From contig NZ_CP126257.1 of the NCBI RefSeq assembly GCF_003234175.2, positions 2,356,001 to 2,420,000 on the forward strand: a stretch of DNA of 64,000 nucleotides, read 5' to 3'. Shown one piece after another: positions 51,209 through 60,070 of the stretch (its first letter is position 1; each line of letters opens with the position of its first letter). The translations under genes were made by a program, and so were the position numbers. The notes below the pieces were generated by a model. The model was not told the DNA's origin. It saw only the letters and a list, made by a program, of their open reading frames with translations, and did not search any database. This DNA is from Curtobacterium sp. MCSS17_007 (GTDB taxonomy: Bacteria; Actinomycetota; Actinomycetes; Actinomycetales; Microbacteriaceae).

Positions 51209-51517
51209 TCAGCCGATCCGCGCGACCCGCACGTCGACGCGACCGAGCGCGACCCCGTACTCGGCCGCCGCCTCGAGCGCGGCGACGTGCGCGGCACGCG
51301 CCGTCGCCGGTGCGGGCACCGAGCCGTCGGTGCCGATCACCACGCGCAGGACGTCGTCGTCGAGGACCACCCGCGAGACCGAGGTCCGTGCGGCGATCTG
51401 CCGTGCTGCGTCGAGGGCGCTGCCGAGCGTCGGCTTGGCGCGGTACAGCTCGGCGACGCCGGGAACCCGGAGGACCGCGGCCTCGATCGCCGCGACGGTC
51501 TCGTCGTCCATGGTCAC
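51209..51517 (-). CDS. Small Asp23/Gls24-type-associated protein
   Basis: 102 residues. It has an alpha-beta pattern (ETVAAIEAAVLRVPGVAELY, TSVSRVVLDDDVLRVVIGTD, HVAALEAAAEYGVALGRVDV) like the Asp23/Gls24 and related alkaline-shock domains. GTG start overlaps the stop of the upstream Asp23-like gene (GTGA), so it is the last gene of the sigma-factor operon. Confidence 0.75.
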   Translation of the reverse strand: MTMDDETVAAIEAAVLRVPGVAELYRAKPTLGSALDAARQIAARTSVSRVVLDDDVLRVVIGTDGSVPAPATARAAHVAALEAAAEYGVALGRVDVRVARIG

Positions 51518-52200
51518 GGGCGGTCCTCCTCGTCGGTGTCGTCGTCGGTGTCGTCGTCGGTGTCGTCGGCGCGTGCGGTGTCCGGGGTCGGTCGGGCGGT
51601 CTCCTCGGGCAGCGGGGGCAGGAGGTCGCGGACACGGACGTCGATGCCGGCGAGCAGCAGGTCCGTCTGCTCCTCGAGGACCTCGGCGACGGCCCGCCTG
51701 ACCCGCTCCGCCGCGGCTCGGATCGGTACGCCGGAACGCACCGCCAGCTCGACCAGCACGCGGACCGGTGCGTCGAGCCGGGTGACGTCGCCCTCGAGGG
51801 AGCAGCGCGCGATGACGACGCCGGGCACGACGTCGCCGGCCGAACGGACCAGCGAGCGGATCGCTCCCTCGGTCAGGACGGGTCGCTCCGTCGGCGCGCT
51901 GGGGCGGAGCGGGACGTCGCGTCCCGCACGGGCCTCGAGCGAGATGTTCGCCAGGACACCGCCGATCCACGACTCGTCGGCCGGTGCTTCCTCGGCGGCG
52001 GCCGCGTCGAGGGAGCCGAGTGACGACTGTCGCAGACGGACGATCGCGGCGAGCGCGTTCTGGCAGGCGGCGGAGTCGTCGATGCTCGGGTCCGGCGGCT
52101 GCATGCCGACGTCCAGGTAGTCGGCGAGCTCGTCGATGGTGTGGCCGTCGAGGTCGTCGGGCTCGAGTGCGTCGAGGCGCACGTCGTCGGGTCCGGTCAT
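51514..52200 (-). CDS. Asp23/Gls24-domain protein of the sigma-factor operon
   Basis: 228 residues. The N-terminal 60 residues (DGHTIDELADYLDVGMQPPD, DSAACQNALAAIVRLRQSSL) are a separate module; the middle is an Asp23-like domain (TEGAIRSLVRSAGDVVPGVV, RVLVELAVRSGVPIRAAAER); the C-terminus is an acidic DTDDDTDDDTDEED tail. The pairing with an ECF sigma factor suggests an envelope or alkaline stress role; whether it modulates the sigma factor is unknown. ATG start overlaps the sigma stop. Confidence 0.8.
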   Translation of the reverse strand: MTGPDDVRLDALEPDDLDGHTIDELADYLDVGMQPPDPSIDDSAACQNALAAIVRLRQSSLGSLDAAAAEEAPADESWIGGVLANISLEARAGRDVPLRPSAPTERPVLTEGAIRSLVRSAGDVVPGVVIARCSLEGDVTRLDAPVRVLVELAVRSGVPIRAAAERVRRAVAEVLEEQTDLLLAGIDVRVRDLLPPLPEETARPTPDTARADDTDDDTDDDTDEEDRP

Positions 52201-52751
52201 CGCCAAGCCTCCATGAGACGGATCATGTTCTTCCTCGCACGGGAGAGCAGGCCACGCACCGTCGAGACGGGGAGGTCGAGTTCCTCCGCGATGTCCTCGT
52301 AGCGGTACTCGAGCACTTCCTTCATGACCCAGCACCGCCGTTGCGCCTCCGGGAGCTCGGCCAGGGCGGTCTCCACCGCCTCCTCGCGCGACCGGGCCTC
52401 GGCCACACGCTCCGGGGCGTCGTCGCGCGGTGCCGCGACCTCGAGCTCGGTGACGTCGAGGTGTTCGCGGCGGGCCCGGATGCGGTCGATGCACTTCCGG
52501 CTGAGGATCCGCATCAGCCACGACTTGACCTTCGCGCCGTCCTGGAGGGCGTCGAGACGGTTCCAGGCCGTGATGAAGGTCTCCTGCACGACGTCGTCGA
52601 GCTCGTCCGTCGACCCCAGGGTGCGTCGGGCGTAGGCACGGAGCAGCGGGGTGTACCGCCGGATGAGGACCTCGAACGCCCGGACGTCGCCGTCGGACGA
52701 CCGACCCGCGAGGACGGCGTCGTCGAGGTCGGCGAGGGGCTGGTGCTGCAC
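52197..52751 (-). CDS. ECF-family RNA polymerase sigma factor
   Basis: 184 residues. Region 2 (AFEVLIRRYTPLLRAYARRT and DELDDVVQETFITAWNRLDA) and region 4 (LAELPEAQRRCWVMKEVLEY, EDIAEELDLPVSTVRGLLSR) are complete; region 3 is absent, as in ECF sigmas. GTG start with AAGGAA eight bases upstream. No classical anti-sigma factor (zinc-finger or transmembrane) is in the operon; the downstream Asp23-like proteins or the small protein upstream are the only candidates. Confidence 0.93.
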   Translation of the reverse strand: MQHQPLADLDDAVLAGRSSDGDVRAFEVLIRRYTPLLRAYARRTLGSTDELDDVVQETFITAWNRLDALQDGAKVKSWLMRILSRKCIDRIRARREHLDVTELEVAAPRDDAPERVAEARSREEAVETALAELPEAQRRCWVMKEVLEYRYEDIAEELDLPVSTVRGLLSRARKNMIRLMEAWR

Positions 52752-52798
52752 GGGTTCCTTCTACTGGTCACGGGTGGGGGAAGTCTGGACGTCGTCGG

Positions 52799-52975
52799 TC
52801 ACGGGTGTGGGACGGCGGGGCGTGCGGGGGCCGGTGCCGACGACGTCACGCGCAGGGGTCCCACCGGGCGGGTGCCGAGCGAGCGGACGCGCACCTGCGC
52901 GAGGCCGTGCACGGACGAGGTCCGAACGTCGCGGAGCGCTGCGTACGGGTGGCGCGGGGTCGTGGTGTCGGTCAT
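52799..52975 (-). CDS. Small 58-residue protein, first gene of the sigma operon
   Basis: A strong ribosome binding site (GGAGGAG, 7 bases before ATG 52975) starts a 58-codon frame (MTDTTTPRHPYAALRDVRTS and so on) that ends 47 bases before the sigma gene. The peptide is basic, Pro/Ala/Arg-rich and has no hydrophobic segment. Too short for usual gene finders. Position suggests a partner or regulator of the sigma factor, but this is inference. Confidence 0.6.
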   Translation of the reverse strand: MTDTTTPRHPYAALRDVRTSSVHGLAQVRVRSLGTRPVGPLRVTSSAPAPARPAVPHP

Positions 52976-53083
52976 GGTCGGTCTCCTCCGGGTTCCACCG
53001 GTGAGACGCGCTCCGGGCGCCGATCGTCACACCGGAAGCGCGCGACTTCGCAGATCGGGCCGGTGTGCGTCAGAGTGGGTGAC

Positions 53084-53719
53084 ATGTCCCTCGTCACCGC
53101 CGTCTGCCGCGTCGAACAGCTCCTCCGCGACTCCGGGACCATCGGCGTGACCGCGATCGACAAACGGCGCGTCGACGGCCCGGTGCGGGTGCGGCCGCTC
53201 GGGCTCCACGCCGACGTGCAGGCGGACCGGAAGCACCACGGCGGCGAGGACCAGGCCGTCTACGCCTACGCCGACGAGGACGCGGCGTACTTCGCCGAGA
53301 TGCTCGGGAGGGACGTCCCGCCGGGGCTCTTCGGCGAGAACCTCCGGACCAGCGGGGTGGACGTCACCGGGGCCGTGACCGGTGAACGCTGGCGGGTCGG
53401 CGACTCCCTCGAGCTCGAGGTGACGATCCCGCGCACGCCGTGCGGCACCTTCGCCCGACGCATGCGGATCGACGGCTGGGTGAAGCGGTTCGCTGCCGAG
53501 AACCGGCCGGGTGCCTACCTGCGCGTGCTGCACTCCGGCCCCGTGGCGGCGGGAGACCGGGTCGTGGTCACGCACCGACCGGCGCACGGCGTCACGATCG
53601 GCGAGATCTCGGCCGGACTGTCACCTGATCGTGCCCGCGCGGTGCTCGAGTCGGGTGACCGTCTCGCCCCGAAGGTCGTCCGCGACGTCTCCAAGGTCCT
53701 GGCCCGCGGCCGGGTCTGA
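53084..53719 (+). CDS. MOSC-domain protein (YiiM-like)
   Basis: 211 residues. The MOSC core is seen in GLHADVQADRKHHGGEDQAV (the GDxQxDxxxHGGxxxAV-like block), FGENLRTSGVDVTGAVTGER, VTIPRTPCGTFARRM with a cysteine near the sulfur-carrier site, and GAYLRVLHSGPVAAGDRV. It probably handles molybdenum-cofactor sulfur or detoxifies N-hydroxylated compounds, as does YiiM. CAGAGT ends 7 bases before the ATG. Confidence 0.9.
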   Translation: MSLVTAVCRVEQLLRDSGTIGVTAIDKRRVDGPVRVRPLGLHADVQADRKHHGGEDQAVYAYADEDAAYFAEMLGRDVPPGLFGENLRTSGVDVTGAVTGERWRVGDSLELEVTIPRTPCGTFARRMRIDGWVKRFAAENRPGAYLRVLHSGPVAAGDRVVVTHRPAHGVTIGEISAGLSPDRARAVLESGDRLAPKVVRDVSKVLARGRV

Positions 53720-54100
53720 CCCCTCCGCACGCCGTCCGACCGGGTCGAGCGGCCGACGGTGGCGCGGGAGCCCGGCGACCACGAGGTCGTACGAGTTCGC
53801 CACAAGGTCCTCGACCATCGTCTCGTCGATCCCGTCGCCGGGCGCCAGCGTGATCCAGTGACGCTTGTCCATGTGCCACCCGGGCGTGACCTCGGCGTGG
53901 TCGCGGACGAGCGCGGCACCGTGCGGTGGGGCGCACTTCAGGTTCACGATCGGCACGCCGCGCAACGTCGTCGCGAGCACGAACATGCGGCCGACCACCT
54001 TGTACACGACCGACTGCTCGCCGAACGGCTGGGTCTCCTCGACCGCGGGGAGCGCCAGCGCGGTCCGCATGGTCACCTCGTGCAGTGCTGCGCCGTCCAC
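53621..54100 (-). CDS. MmcQ/YjbR-family DNA-binding-like protein
   Basis: 159 residues. ALALPAVEETQPFGEQSVVY, GWHMDKRHWITLAPGDGIDE and ANSYDLVVAGLPRHRRP match the MmcQ/YjbR fold (CyaY-like). Function of the family is unproven. The CATGCT box (reverse strand) ends 6 bases before GTG 54100. The conserved domain ends near 53740; the last 40 codons run over the end of the MOSC gene, a 99-base convergent overlap. Confidence 0.85.
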   Translation of the reverse strand: MDGAALHEVTMRTALALPAVEETQPFGEQSVVYKVVGRMFVLATTLRGVPIVNLKCAPPHGAALVRDHAEVTPGWHMDKRHWITLAPGDGIDETMVEDLVANSYDLVVAGLPRHRRPLDPVGRRAEGSDPAAGQDLGDVADDLRGETVTRLEHRAGTIR

Positions 54101-54151
54101 GGTCCCAGCATGCCGCACGCGCCGCGATGGCGAGGAGCACTGGACGCCCGG

Positions 54152-54736
54152 TCAGAGCGTCGGGACGCCCTCGTGTCCCGACCGCGGGCGTGCGGTGCCG
54201 GCGACGCCGGTGACGACCGAACCCGCGGGCACGTCCTTCGTGACGACCGTGTTCGCGCCGACCACCGAGTCGGCGCCCACCTCGATCGCTCCGATGAGCG
54301 AGGACCCGGCGCCGAGCACCACCCGGTCGCCCACCGTGGGGTGACGTCGTCGACCGGGACCGTGCTCGCCGCCCCGGCCGCCGAGCGTCACGCCGTGGAA
54401 CACCACGACGTCGTCGCCGATCACCGCCGTCTCGCCGATCACGACACCCATCCCGTGGTCGATGAAGAACCGCCGGCCGATGCGCGCGCCCGGGTGGATC
54501 TCGATCCCCGTGGCGGAGCGGGCGAGCTGCGCGATCACCCGCGCCGCGAACCGCGATCCGGGCAGCCCGCGGGCGAACCAGAGACGGTGCGTCAGCCGGT
54601 GCGTCCAGATCGCGTGCAGCCCCGAGTAGACGACCGCGTTCTCGAGGTCACCCCGGGCAGCGGGGTCGCCGCGGCGTGCTGCGGCGAGGTCCTCGCGGAC
54701 CGTCCGCAGCACGCCGCGTCGGACGGCACGCGTCAC
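54152..54736 (-). CDS. cysE: Serine O-acetyltransferase
   Basis: 194 residues. N-terminal helical part ([20 protein letters not shown]) and the left-handed beta-helix of hexapeptide repeats: [60 protein letters not shown]. Makes O-acetylserine for CysK. GTG start overlaps the cysK stop, so cysK-cysE is one unit. Confidence 0.95.
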   Translation of the reverse strand: MTRAVRRGVLRTVREDLAAARRGDPAARGDLENAVVYSGLHAIWTHRLTHRLWFARGLPGSRFAARVIAQLARSATGIEIHPGARIGRRFFIDHGMGVVIGETAVIGDDVVVFHGVTLGGRGGEHGPGRRRHPTVGDRVVLGAGSSLIGAIEVGADSVVGANTVVTKDVPAGSVVTGVAGTARPRSGHEGVPTL

Positions 54737-55671
54737 GCAGTGAGCCCCTCGAACAGCGGCGTGGACAGGTAGCGCTCTCCGGTGTCGCACACGATCGCGA
54801 CCACGCGCTTGCCGGCGTTCTCGGGTCGAGCCGCGATCTCGACGGCTGCGTGGATGATCGCACCGGACGAGATGCCGGCGAGGATCCCCTCCTCGGTGCC
54901 GAGCGCCCGCGCGACACGGAGGGCGTCGTCGAGCTCGACGTCGAACACCTCGTCGATGACGTCACGGTCGAGCACCTCGGGCACGAAGTTCGCGCCGATG
55001 CCCTGGATCTTGTGCGGACCGGCCTTGCCCTCGGTGAGGAGCGGGGAGTCCTTCGGCTCGACGGCGACGATCTGCACACCGGGGACACGCTCCTTGAGCA
55101 CCTGCCCCACACCCGTGATGGTGCCGCCGGTGCCGACGCCCGCGACGAACACGTCCACGTGGCCCTCGGTGTCGCGGAGGATCTCCTCGGCCGTGGTCTT
55201 CCGGTGGATCGCGGCGTTCGCCGGCGTCTCGAACTGGTGGGCCAGGATGGCTCCCGGCGTCTCGTCGACGATCTGACCGGCACGGGCGACGGCACCCTTC
55301 ATGCCCTCGGACCCCGGCGTCAGGACGATCTCGGCACCGAACGCGCGGATGAGCGCACGGCGCTCGACGCTCATCGTCTCGGGCATCGTGATGACGACCC
55401 GGTACCCGCGTGCTGCGCCGACCAGGGCGAGTGCGATGCCGGTGTTGCCGGACGAGCCCTCGACGATGGTGCCGCCCGGGCGCAGTTCGCCGGACTCCTC
55501 GGCCGCGTCGATGATCGCGACACCGAGGCGGTCCTTGACGCTGGACCCGGGGTTGTAGAACTCGAGCTTCGCCAGGACCTCTGCGCCGTCGGCTTCCGGC
55601 AGGCGGTTCAGCCGGACCAGGGGGGTGTTGCCGAACGCCTGCGAGATGTTGTCGTAGATGGTGCCGGTCAT
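54733..55671 (-). CDS. cysK: Cysteine synthase A (O-acetylserine sulfhydrylase)
   Basis: 312 residues. PLP enzyme. The PLP lysine lies in [13 protein letters not shown], the substrate loop is [15 protein letters not shown], the phosphate site [15 protein letters not shown], and [15 protein letters not shown] closes the active site. It joins sulfide to O-acetylserine. AAGGA upstream and a TAGGAT -10 box (55736-55741). The longer reading to 55710 is not needed. Confidence 0.97.
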   Translation of the reverse strand: MTGTIYDNISQAFGNTPLVRLNRLPEADGAEVLAKLEFYNPGSSVKDRLGVAIIDAAEESGELRPGGTIVEGSSGNTGIALALVGAARGYRVVITMPETMSVERRALIRAFGAEIVLTPGSEGMKGAVARAGQIVDETPGAILAHQFETPANAAIHRKTTAEEILRDTEGHVDVFVAGVGTGGTITGVGQVLKERVPGVQIVAVEPKDSPLLTEGKAGPHKIQGIGANFVPEVLDRDVIDEVFDVELDDALRVARALGTEEGILAGISSGAIIHAAVEIAARPENAGKRVVAIVCDTGERYLSTPLFEGLTA

Positions 55672-55735
55672 CCGTTGCCGTCCTTCGGGTCGGGTTCGTG
55701 CGCCGCCCACGGTGGTGGCGCTGTGGTCCCCCGCG

Positions 55736-55741
55736 ATCCTA
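55736..55741 (-). promoter_or_regulatory. -10 box of cysK-cysE
   Basis: TAGGAT on the reverse strand, 64 bases before the cysK ATG. The leader that it implies shows no known riboswitch. Confidence 0.4.
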
Positions 55742-55840
55742 GCGAGGGCGTCCTGCGGTGCCCTGTCGATGACGTCCGCTGACGTGGCGGGCGCACACCG
55801 CGCCTCCCGGCCGCGGTCCTCCCCACCGCGACCGCACGAC

Positions 55841-56875
55841 TCAGCGCAGGGCGCTCCGCACGAACCGGTCGTCCGTCGCCTCGAGCACCCGCAGCACGTT
55901 CCCGCCGGCCAGCGCCCAGAGGTCGTCGTCGGCCCAGCCGCGGCGCCGGAGCTCCTCGGCGAGCACCGGGTACCGCGAGACGTCCCGCAGGTCCGGCGGC
56001 AGCACCGGGGTGCCGTCGTAGTCCCCGCCGAGGCCCAGGTGGGCCACGCCCGCGACCTCGCGGGCGTGGTCGACGTGGTCGGCGACGTCCGCCACCGTGA
56101 CGAGCGGCGGCTCCCCCTCGGAACCTGCTTCCTCCCAGTCGGCCCACGCGCGCGAGACGAACTTCGGTACGAACGTGATCATCACGACGCCCCCGTTGTC
56201 GGCCATCCGGGTGAGCACGTCGTCGGGCACGTTCCGCGGGTGGTCGTCGACCGCCACCGTCGAGGAGTGCGAGAACACGACCGGCCGCGTCGCGACGTCG
56301 AGGGTGTCGCGCATGGTGGTCGGCGCGGTGTGCGACAGGTCGACGAGCATGCCGATCCGCTCCATCTCAGCCACGACCTCGCGCCCGCGGTCCGTCAGGC
56401 CGCCGTGTGCGCGCGCACCGGTGGCCGAGTCCGCCCAGGGGGTGTCGTCGTTGTGGGTGAGCGTCATGTAGCGGACGCCGAGCCGGGCGAAGGCGCGGAG
56501 GACGGCGAGGTCGTCGCCGATCGAGTGTCCGCCCTCGGCGCCCAGCAGGGACGCGATCCGACCGGCTGCCACGGCAGCGCGCACGTCGGCGGCGGACCGC
56601 GCGAACGCCAGGTCGTCCGGGTACCGCTCGACGATCCGGAGCGCGGTGTCGATCTGCTGGAGCGTGGTCCGCACGGGGTCGGGATCGTCCGACGGGACGA
56701 ACACCGACCAGAACTGCCCGACGACCCCGCCGGCGCGCAGCTTCGGCAGGTCGGTGTGCAGGGTGCCGTCCTCGGTGTCGATCCCCTCGACACCGGAGCC
56801 GTGGGACTCGCGTCGCTCCCACGGCAGGTCGTTGTGGCCGTCGATGACCGGGAAGGCGAGGGAGTCGAACGTCAT
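55841..56875 (-). CDS. Membrane-dipeptidase-like peptidase, M19 family
   Basis: 344 residues. Renal-dipeptidase fold: the zinc motif HND in [85 protein letters not shown], and [20 protein letters not shown]. It probably cleaves dipeptides, including D-amino-acid ones. TAGCGT (56883-56888) ends 7 bases before the ATG. Divergent from the GNAT gene. Confidence 0.93.
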   Translation of the reverse strand: MTFDSLAFPVIDGHNDLPWERRESHGSGVEGIDTEDGTLHTDLPKLRAGGVVGQFWSVFVPSDDPDPVRTTLQQIDTALRIVERYPDDLAFARSAADVRAAVAAGRIASLLGAEGGHSIGDDLAVLRAFARLGVRYMTLTHNDDTPWADSATGARAHGGLTDRGREVVAEMERIGMLVDLSHTAPTTMRDTLDVATRPVVFSHSSTVAVDDHPRNVPDDVLTRMADNGGVVMITFVPKFVSRAWADWEEAGSEGEPPLVTVADVADHVDHAREVAGVAHLGLGGDYDGTPVLPPDLRDVSRYPVLAEELRRRGWADDDLWALAGGNVLRVLEATDDRFVRSALR

Positions 56876-56920
56876 GTCGCCGACGCTACCGTGCGACCCG
56901 ACGATCACTAGGCTCGCGGT

Positions 56921-57493
56921 GTGCACCCCGTGACGCTCCGGACCGACCGGCTCGTGCTCTCCGCTCCGGGTCCCGCCGATGTCGAGGACGTCGTCGCGTA
57001 CGCGAACGACCCCGACGTGATCGCGTTCACCCCGGTCCCCGTGCCGTACGGCCACGCCGAGGCGCACCAGTTCATCGAGCGGGTCGGCGACGGCTGGCGC
57101 GACGACACCCGGTACGACTTCGGGATCCGACGGGTCGACGACCCGCGCCTGCTCGGCACGGTCGGCGTGTTCGGCTTCGTGGACGGGGCGGCCGAGATCG
57201 GGTACGCGCTGCACCCGGACGGCCGCGGGCACGGCTTCGTGACCGAGGCCGCAGCGCGCGTGCTGGAGTGGGCGTTCGCGGCGCCGCCGGACGGGCTCGG
57301 CCTGGTGCGGGTGCAGTGGCGCGCGCTCGGGACGAACGCGGCCTCGGCCGCGACGGCCAGACGGATCGGCATGCGGTACGAGGGCCGGTCCCGCTCGGCG
57401 GTCGTCCACCGTGGGGTCCGCCACGACCAGCTGCTCGCCGCCGTGCTCCGGGACGACGACCGGACGACGCCGACGGAGTGGCCGGCACCGTGA
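56921..57493 (+). CDS. GNAT-family N-acetyltransferase (RimJ/RimL-like)
   Basis: 190 residues. Opens [20 protein letters not shown]; the CoA region is [40 protein letters not shown] is the family's C-terminal block. TAGGCT (56909-56914) ends 6 bases before GTG 56921. Its stop overlaps the SRPBCC gene. Confidence 0.92.
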   Translation: MHPVTLRTDRLVLSAPGPADVEDVVAYANDPDVIAFTPVPVPYGHAEAHQFIERVGDGWRDDTRYDFGIRRVDDPRLLGTVGVFGFVDGAAEIGYALHPDGRGHGFVTEAAARVLEWAFAAPPDGLGLVRVQWRALGTNAASAATARRIGMRYEGRSRSAVVHRGVRHDQLLAAVLRDDDRTTPTEWPAP

Positions 57494-57990
57494 CCGTAGC
57501 CTTCCGCGTCGTCACCGAGATCGCCGCTCCGGTGGAGCACGTCTTCGCGCTGTCGCTCGACATCGGCGCGCACGAACGCTCGATGGTCGGCACCGACGAA
57601 CGCGCCGTGGCCGGGACGACGACCGGCACGATCGGGCTCGGCGAGAGCGTCACGTGGCGCGCGCGGCACTTCGGGATCGTCTGGTCGATGACGAGCAGGA
57701 TCACCGCCCTGGAGGCTCCGGGTCGCTTCGTCGACGAGCAGGTGCGTGGTCCGTTCGCCCGGTTCCGGCACGAGCACCGGTTCGAGCCGTCGGGCGCCGG
57801 GACGCGGATGGTCGACGAGATCGTCTTCCGGGCACCCCTCGGCCCGCTCGGGTGGCTGGCCGAGCGGATCGCGCTCGCCCGCTACCTGCCGCGGCTGATC
57901 GCCGCGCGCAGCGCATCGCTGCGCGACGAGCTCGAGCGTGACGGCGGCGGGCCCGCTCAGCGGGCGGCGAGCTCCCCGAGCGCGTCGTAG
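57490..57990 (+). CDS. SRPBCC-superfamily (START-like) protein
   Basis: 166 residues. Polyketide-cyclase/START-like fold: [60 protein letters not shown]. Binds a hydrophobic ligand in general; none can be named. GTG start in GTGA overlap with the GNAT gene. The last 34 bases overlap the converging regulator gene. Confidence 0.88.
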   Translation: MTVAFRVVTEIAAPVEHVFALSLDIGAHERSMVGTDERAVAGTTTGTIGLGESVTWRARHFGIVWSMTSRITALEAPGRFVDEQVRGPFARFRHEHRFEPSGAGTRMVDEIVFRAPLGPLGWLAERIALARYLPRLIAARSASLRDELERDGGGPAQRAASSPSAS

Positions 57991-58787
57991 GCCGCCGCCA
58001 CGGCGTCCACCCGGGCACGCCCTGCCGGCCCGGAAGCCTCGTACACGTCGTTGGCGATCGCGGCCACGACGGCGAACAGCGCCGCCATCGAGTCGAACGC
58101 GGACGGCGAGTCGACCGGGCACAGCACCGCGGTCGCCGCCGGTGCCGCGATCACGGCTGCGGTCGGGTCGCCGAGCACGACCACGTCGGCACCCGTCGCG
58201 ACGCAGTGCCGCACGAGGCGCTCGGCGCCGGCCGCGTGCCGCCGCACCGTGACGAGCACGACGAGGTCCCGCCGGTCGAGGTCCGCGACCTCCTCCCCCA
58301 GGCGTTGTCCCGGAGCAGGGCCGATGCGGACGTCCGGACGCACCTGGGCCAGCTGCGACCGGAGCTGCATCGCGACGGGGTGCGCACCGCGTTCCCCGAA
58401 GACGAGCACCCGCCGTGCGCGGACGATCCGGCGGGCGAGCCGAACGCGGTCGGCCCGGGCGAGCGAGGCGAACGCAGCGTCCAGGTTGCGGGCCTCCACA
58501 GCGCGCTGGTCGACGTGCGCGGCGTCCTCCGCGGCCCACGGCAGTCCGCTGCCCCGGGCGGACATGAGCTCCTGCCGGACCTCGGCGGCGTCCTGGAAGC
58601 CGAGGGAGCGCACGAGCCGCGAGACCGTCGCCTTCGACGTGCCCGACTCGGCTGCGAGCTCTGCGGAGGTCCCGACGAGCAGCAGTTCCGGGTCGTGGCG
58701 GACCATGGCGGCGACACGACGTTCCGCGGGCGACAGACGGTCCCAGACCGCGTCGACGCGGGCACGCACGTCCGGTGCGGCGCTCAC
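57957..58787 (-). CDS. MurR/RpiR-family transcriptional regulator
   Basis: 276 residues. N-terminal RpiR helix-turn-helix (RLSPAERRVAAMVRHDPELL, AAESGTSKATVSRLVRSLGF) and a SIS domain (RRVLVFGERGAHPVAMQLRS, GADVVVLGDPTAAVIAAPAA). These regulators sense phosphorylated sugars or related ligands, but several control purine or allantoin genes. It is the last gene of the purine-degradation operon, coupled to allC by a GTGA overlap, so it is the likely regulator. Confidence 0.9.
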   Translation of the reverse strand: MSAAPDVRARVDAVWDRLSPAERRVAAMVRHDPELLLVGTSAELAAESGTSKATVSRLVRSLGFQDAAEVRQELMSARGSGLPWAAEDAAHVDQRAVEARNLDAAFASLARADRVRLARRIVRARRVLVFGERGAHPVAMQLRSQLAQVRPDVRIGPAPGQRLGEEVADLDRRDLVVLVTVRRHAAGAERLVRHCVATGADVVVLGDPTAAVIAAPAATAVLCPVDSPSAFDSMAALFAVVAAIANDVYEASGPAGRARVDAVAAAYDALGELAAR

Positions 58788-60070
58788 GCGGTCGCCGCCC
58801 GGTCGTCGGCGATGCGCTCCACCGCGACAGCCAGTGCGTCGAGACCGAGTGCGACGTCGTCCTGCGAGACGAACTCGTCCGGGTGGTGGCTGATGCCGTC
58901 CGGGTTGCGCAGGAAGAGCATCGCGACGTCGGTGACGAGCCCGAGGGACATCGCGTCGTGACCGGCACGCGAGAACAGCTCCGCCGGCGCGGTCTCCCCC
59001 GTCGAGGCGATGCCCGCGCGGACGGCGTCCATCAGTGCCGGTGCGCAGAACACCGCGGGGGCGCGGTGCACCTCGGTCGGCTCCACCGTCACGCCGCGCC
59101 GGGCGCCGATCTCGTCGAACGCCGCCGTGATCGCCTCCCACACCCGGTCACGCCCCTCGTCGAACTCGCCCCGCAGGTCGACGCTGAAGCGGGCGAGACC
59201 CGGCACGACGTTCACCGCACCGGGCTCGACGGACATCGTGCCGACCGTGCCGACGTGCTGCTCCGCGCGGCAGATCCGTTCGACCGCGAGGGCGGCCTCG
59301 GCTGCCGCGAGCAGGGCGTCGTGCCGCCGCTCGTACGGGGTGCCACCGGCGTGCCTGGCCTCACCGACCGCCTCGACGGAGAACCGCCGGGCGCTCGCGA
59401 TGCTCGTGACGACGCCGAGCGCCTGCCCGGCCTGCTCGAGGTACGGGCCCTGCTCGATGTGCGCCTCGAGGTAGCCCACGAGCCGCTCCGGGGGCAGTGC
59501 CGCGTCGGCGACGCGTTCCGGGTCGAGCCCGAAGTCGGTGAAGGCGCGGCGGAGCGTGACACCGTCGCCGTCCTCGAGGTCCCACCACGCGTCGTCCCAG
59601 ACCCCCGCCACGGCCGACGAGCCCAGCAGGGCCTTGCCGAACCGCGTGCCCTCCTCGTCGGAGAACGCGATCACCTGCAGCGCGAAGGGCAGCGGCCCGG
59701 AGGCGGTGAGCCGCGCCACCGTCCGGATCGCCATGAGCACGCCGACGACGCCGTCGTACCGGCCGGCGTCCACGACGGTGTCGAGGTGTGACCCGAGGAG
59801 CAGCACGGGGGCGTCCGGGGTCGCACCGTCGACGATGCCGTGCAGGTTGCCCGCGGCGTCCTGCCAGGTGCGGAGCCCGGCGTCCCGCATCCACTCGGCG
59901 ACCACCGCGTTCACGCGGGCGTGCTCCGGCGACAGGTAGACGCGGGTGGTGCGCCCGTCGTCCTGGGACACGGCGGCGAGCGCGTCGCACCAGCCCACGA
60001 TGGTCGCGGCGTCGGCGATCGCCCGCGGGCTCGCGACGAGCGCCGTGGCCGCAGCTGCGGCGGGGGTCAC
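58784..60070 (-). CDS. allC: Allantoate amidohydrolase (M20/M28-type hydrolase)
   Basis: 428 residues. Metal ligands: LLLGSHLDTVVDAGRYDGVV, IAFSDEEGTRFGKALLGSSA, HIEQGPYLEQAGQAL, and the final histidine in NPDGISHHPDEFVSQ. The family includes hydantoinase/carbamoylase enzymes, N-carbamoyl amino-acid hydrolases and ureidoglycolate hydrolase; the position after allantoinase and the transaminase favours allantoate. GTG start overlaps the transaminase stop. Confidence 0.9.
   Translation of the reverse strand: MTPAAAAATALVASPRAIADAATIVGWCDALAAVSQDDGRTTRVYLSPEHARVNAVVAEWMRDAGLRTWQDAAGNLHGIVDGATPDAPVLLLGSHLDTVVDAGRYDGVVGVLMAIRTVARLTASGPLPFALQVIAFSDEEGTRFGKALLGSSAVAGVWDDAWWDLEDGDGVTLRRAFTDFGLDPERVADAALPPERLVGYLEAHIEQGPYLEQAGQALGVVTSIASARRFSVEAVGEARHAGGTPYERRHDALLAAAEAALAVERICRAEQHVGTVGTMSVEPGAVNVVPGLARFSVDLRGEFDEGRDRVWEAITAAFDEIGARRGVTVEPTEVHRAPAVFCAPALMDAVRAGIASTGETAPAELFSRAGHDAMSLGLVTDVAMLFLRNPDGISHHPDEFVSQDDVALGLDALAVAVERIADDRAATA

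Noticed and set aside
52761..53030. 89-codon reverse frame starting at 53030
   Set aside because: No ribosome binding site and a poor composition; the overlapping 58-codon frame (52799-52975) has GGAGGAG at the correct distance.
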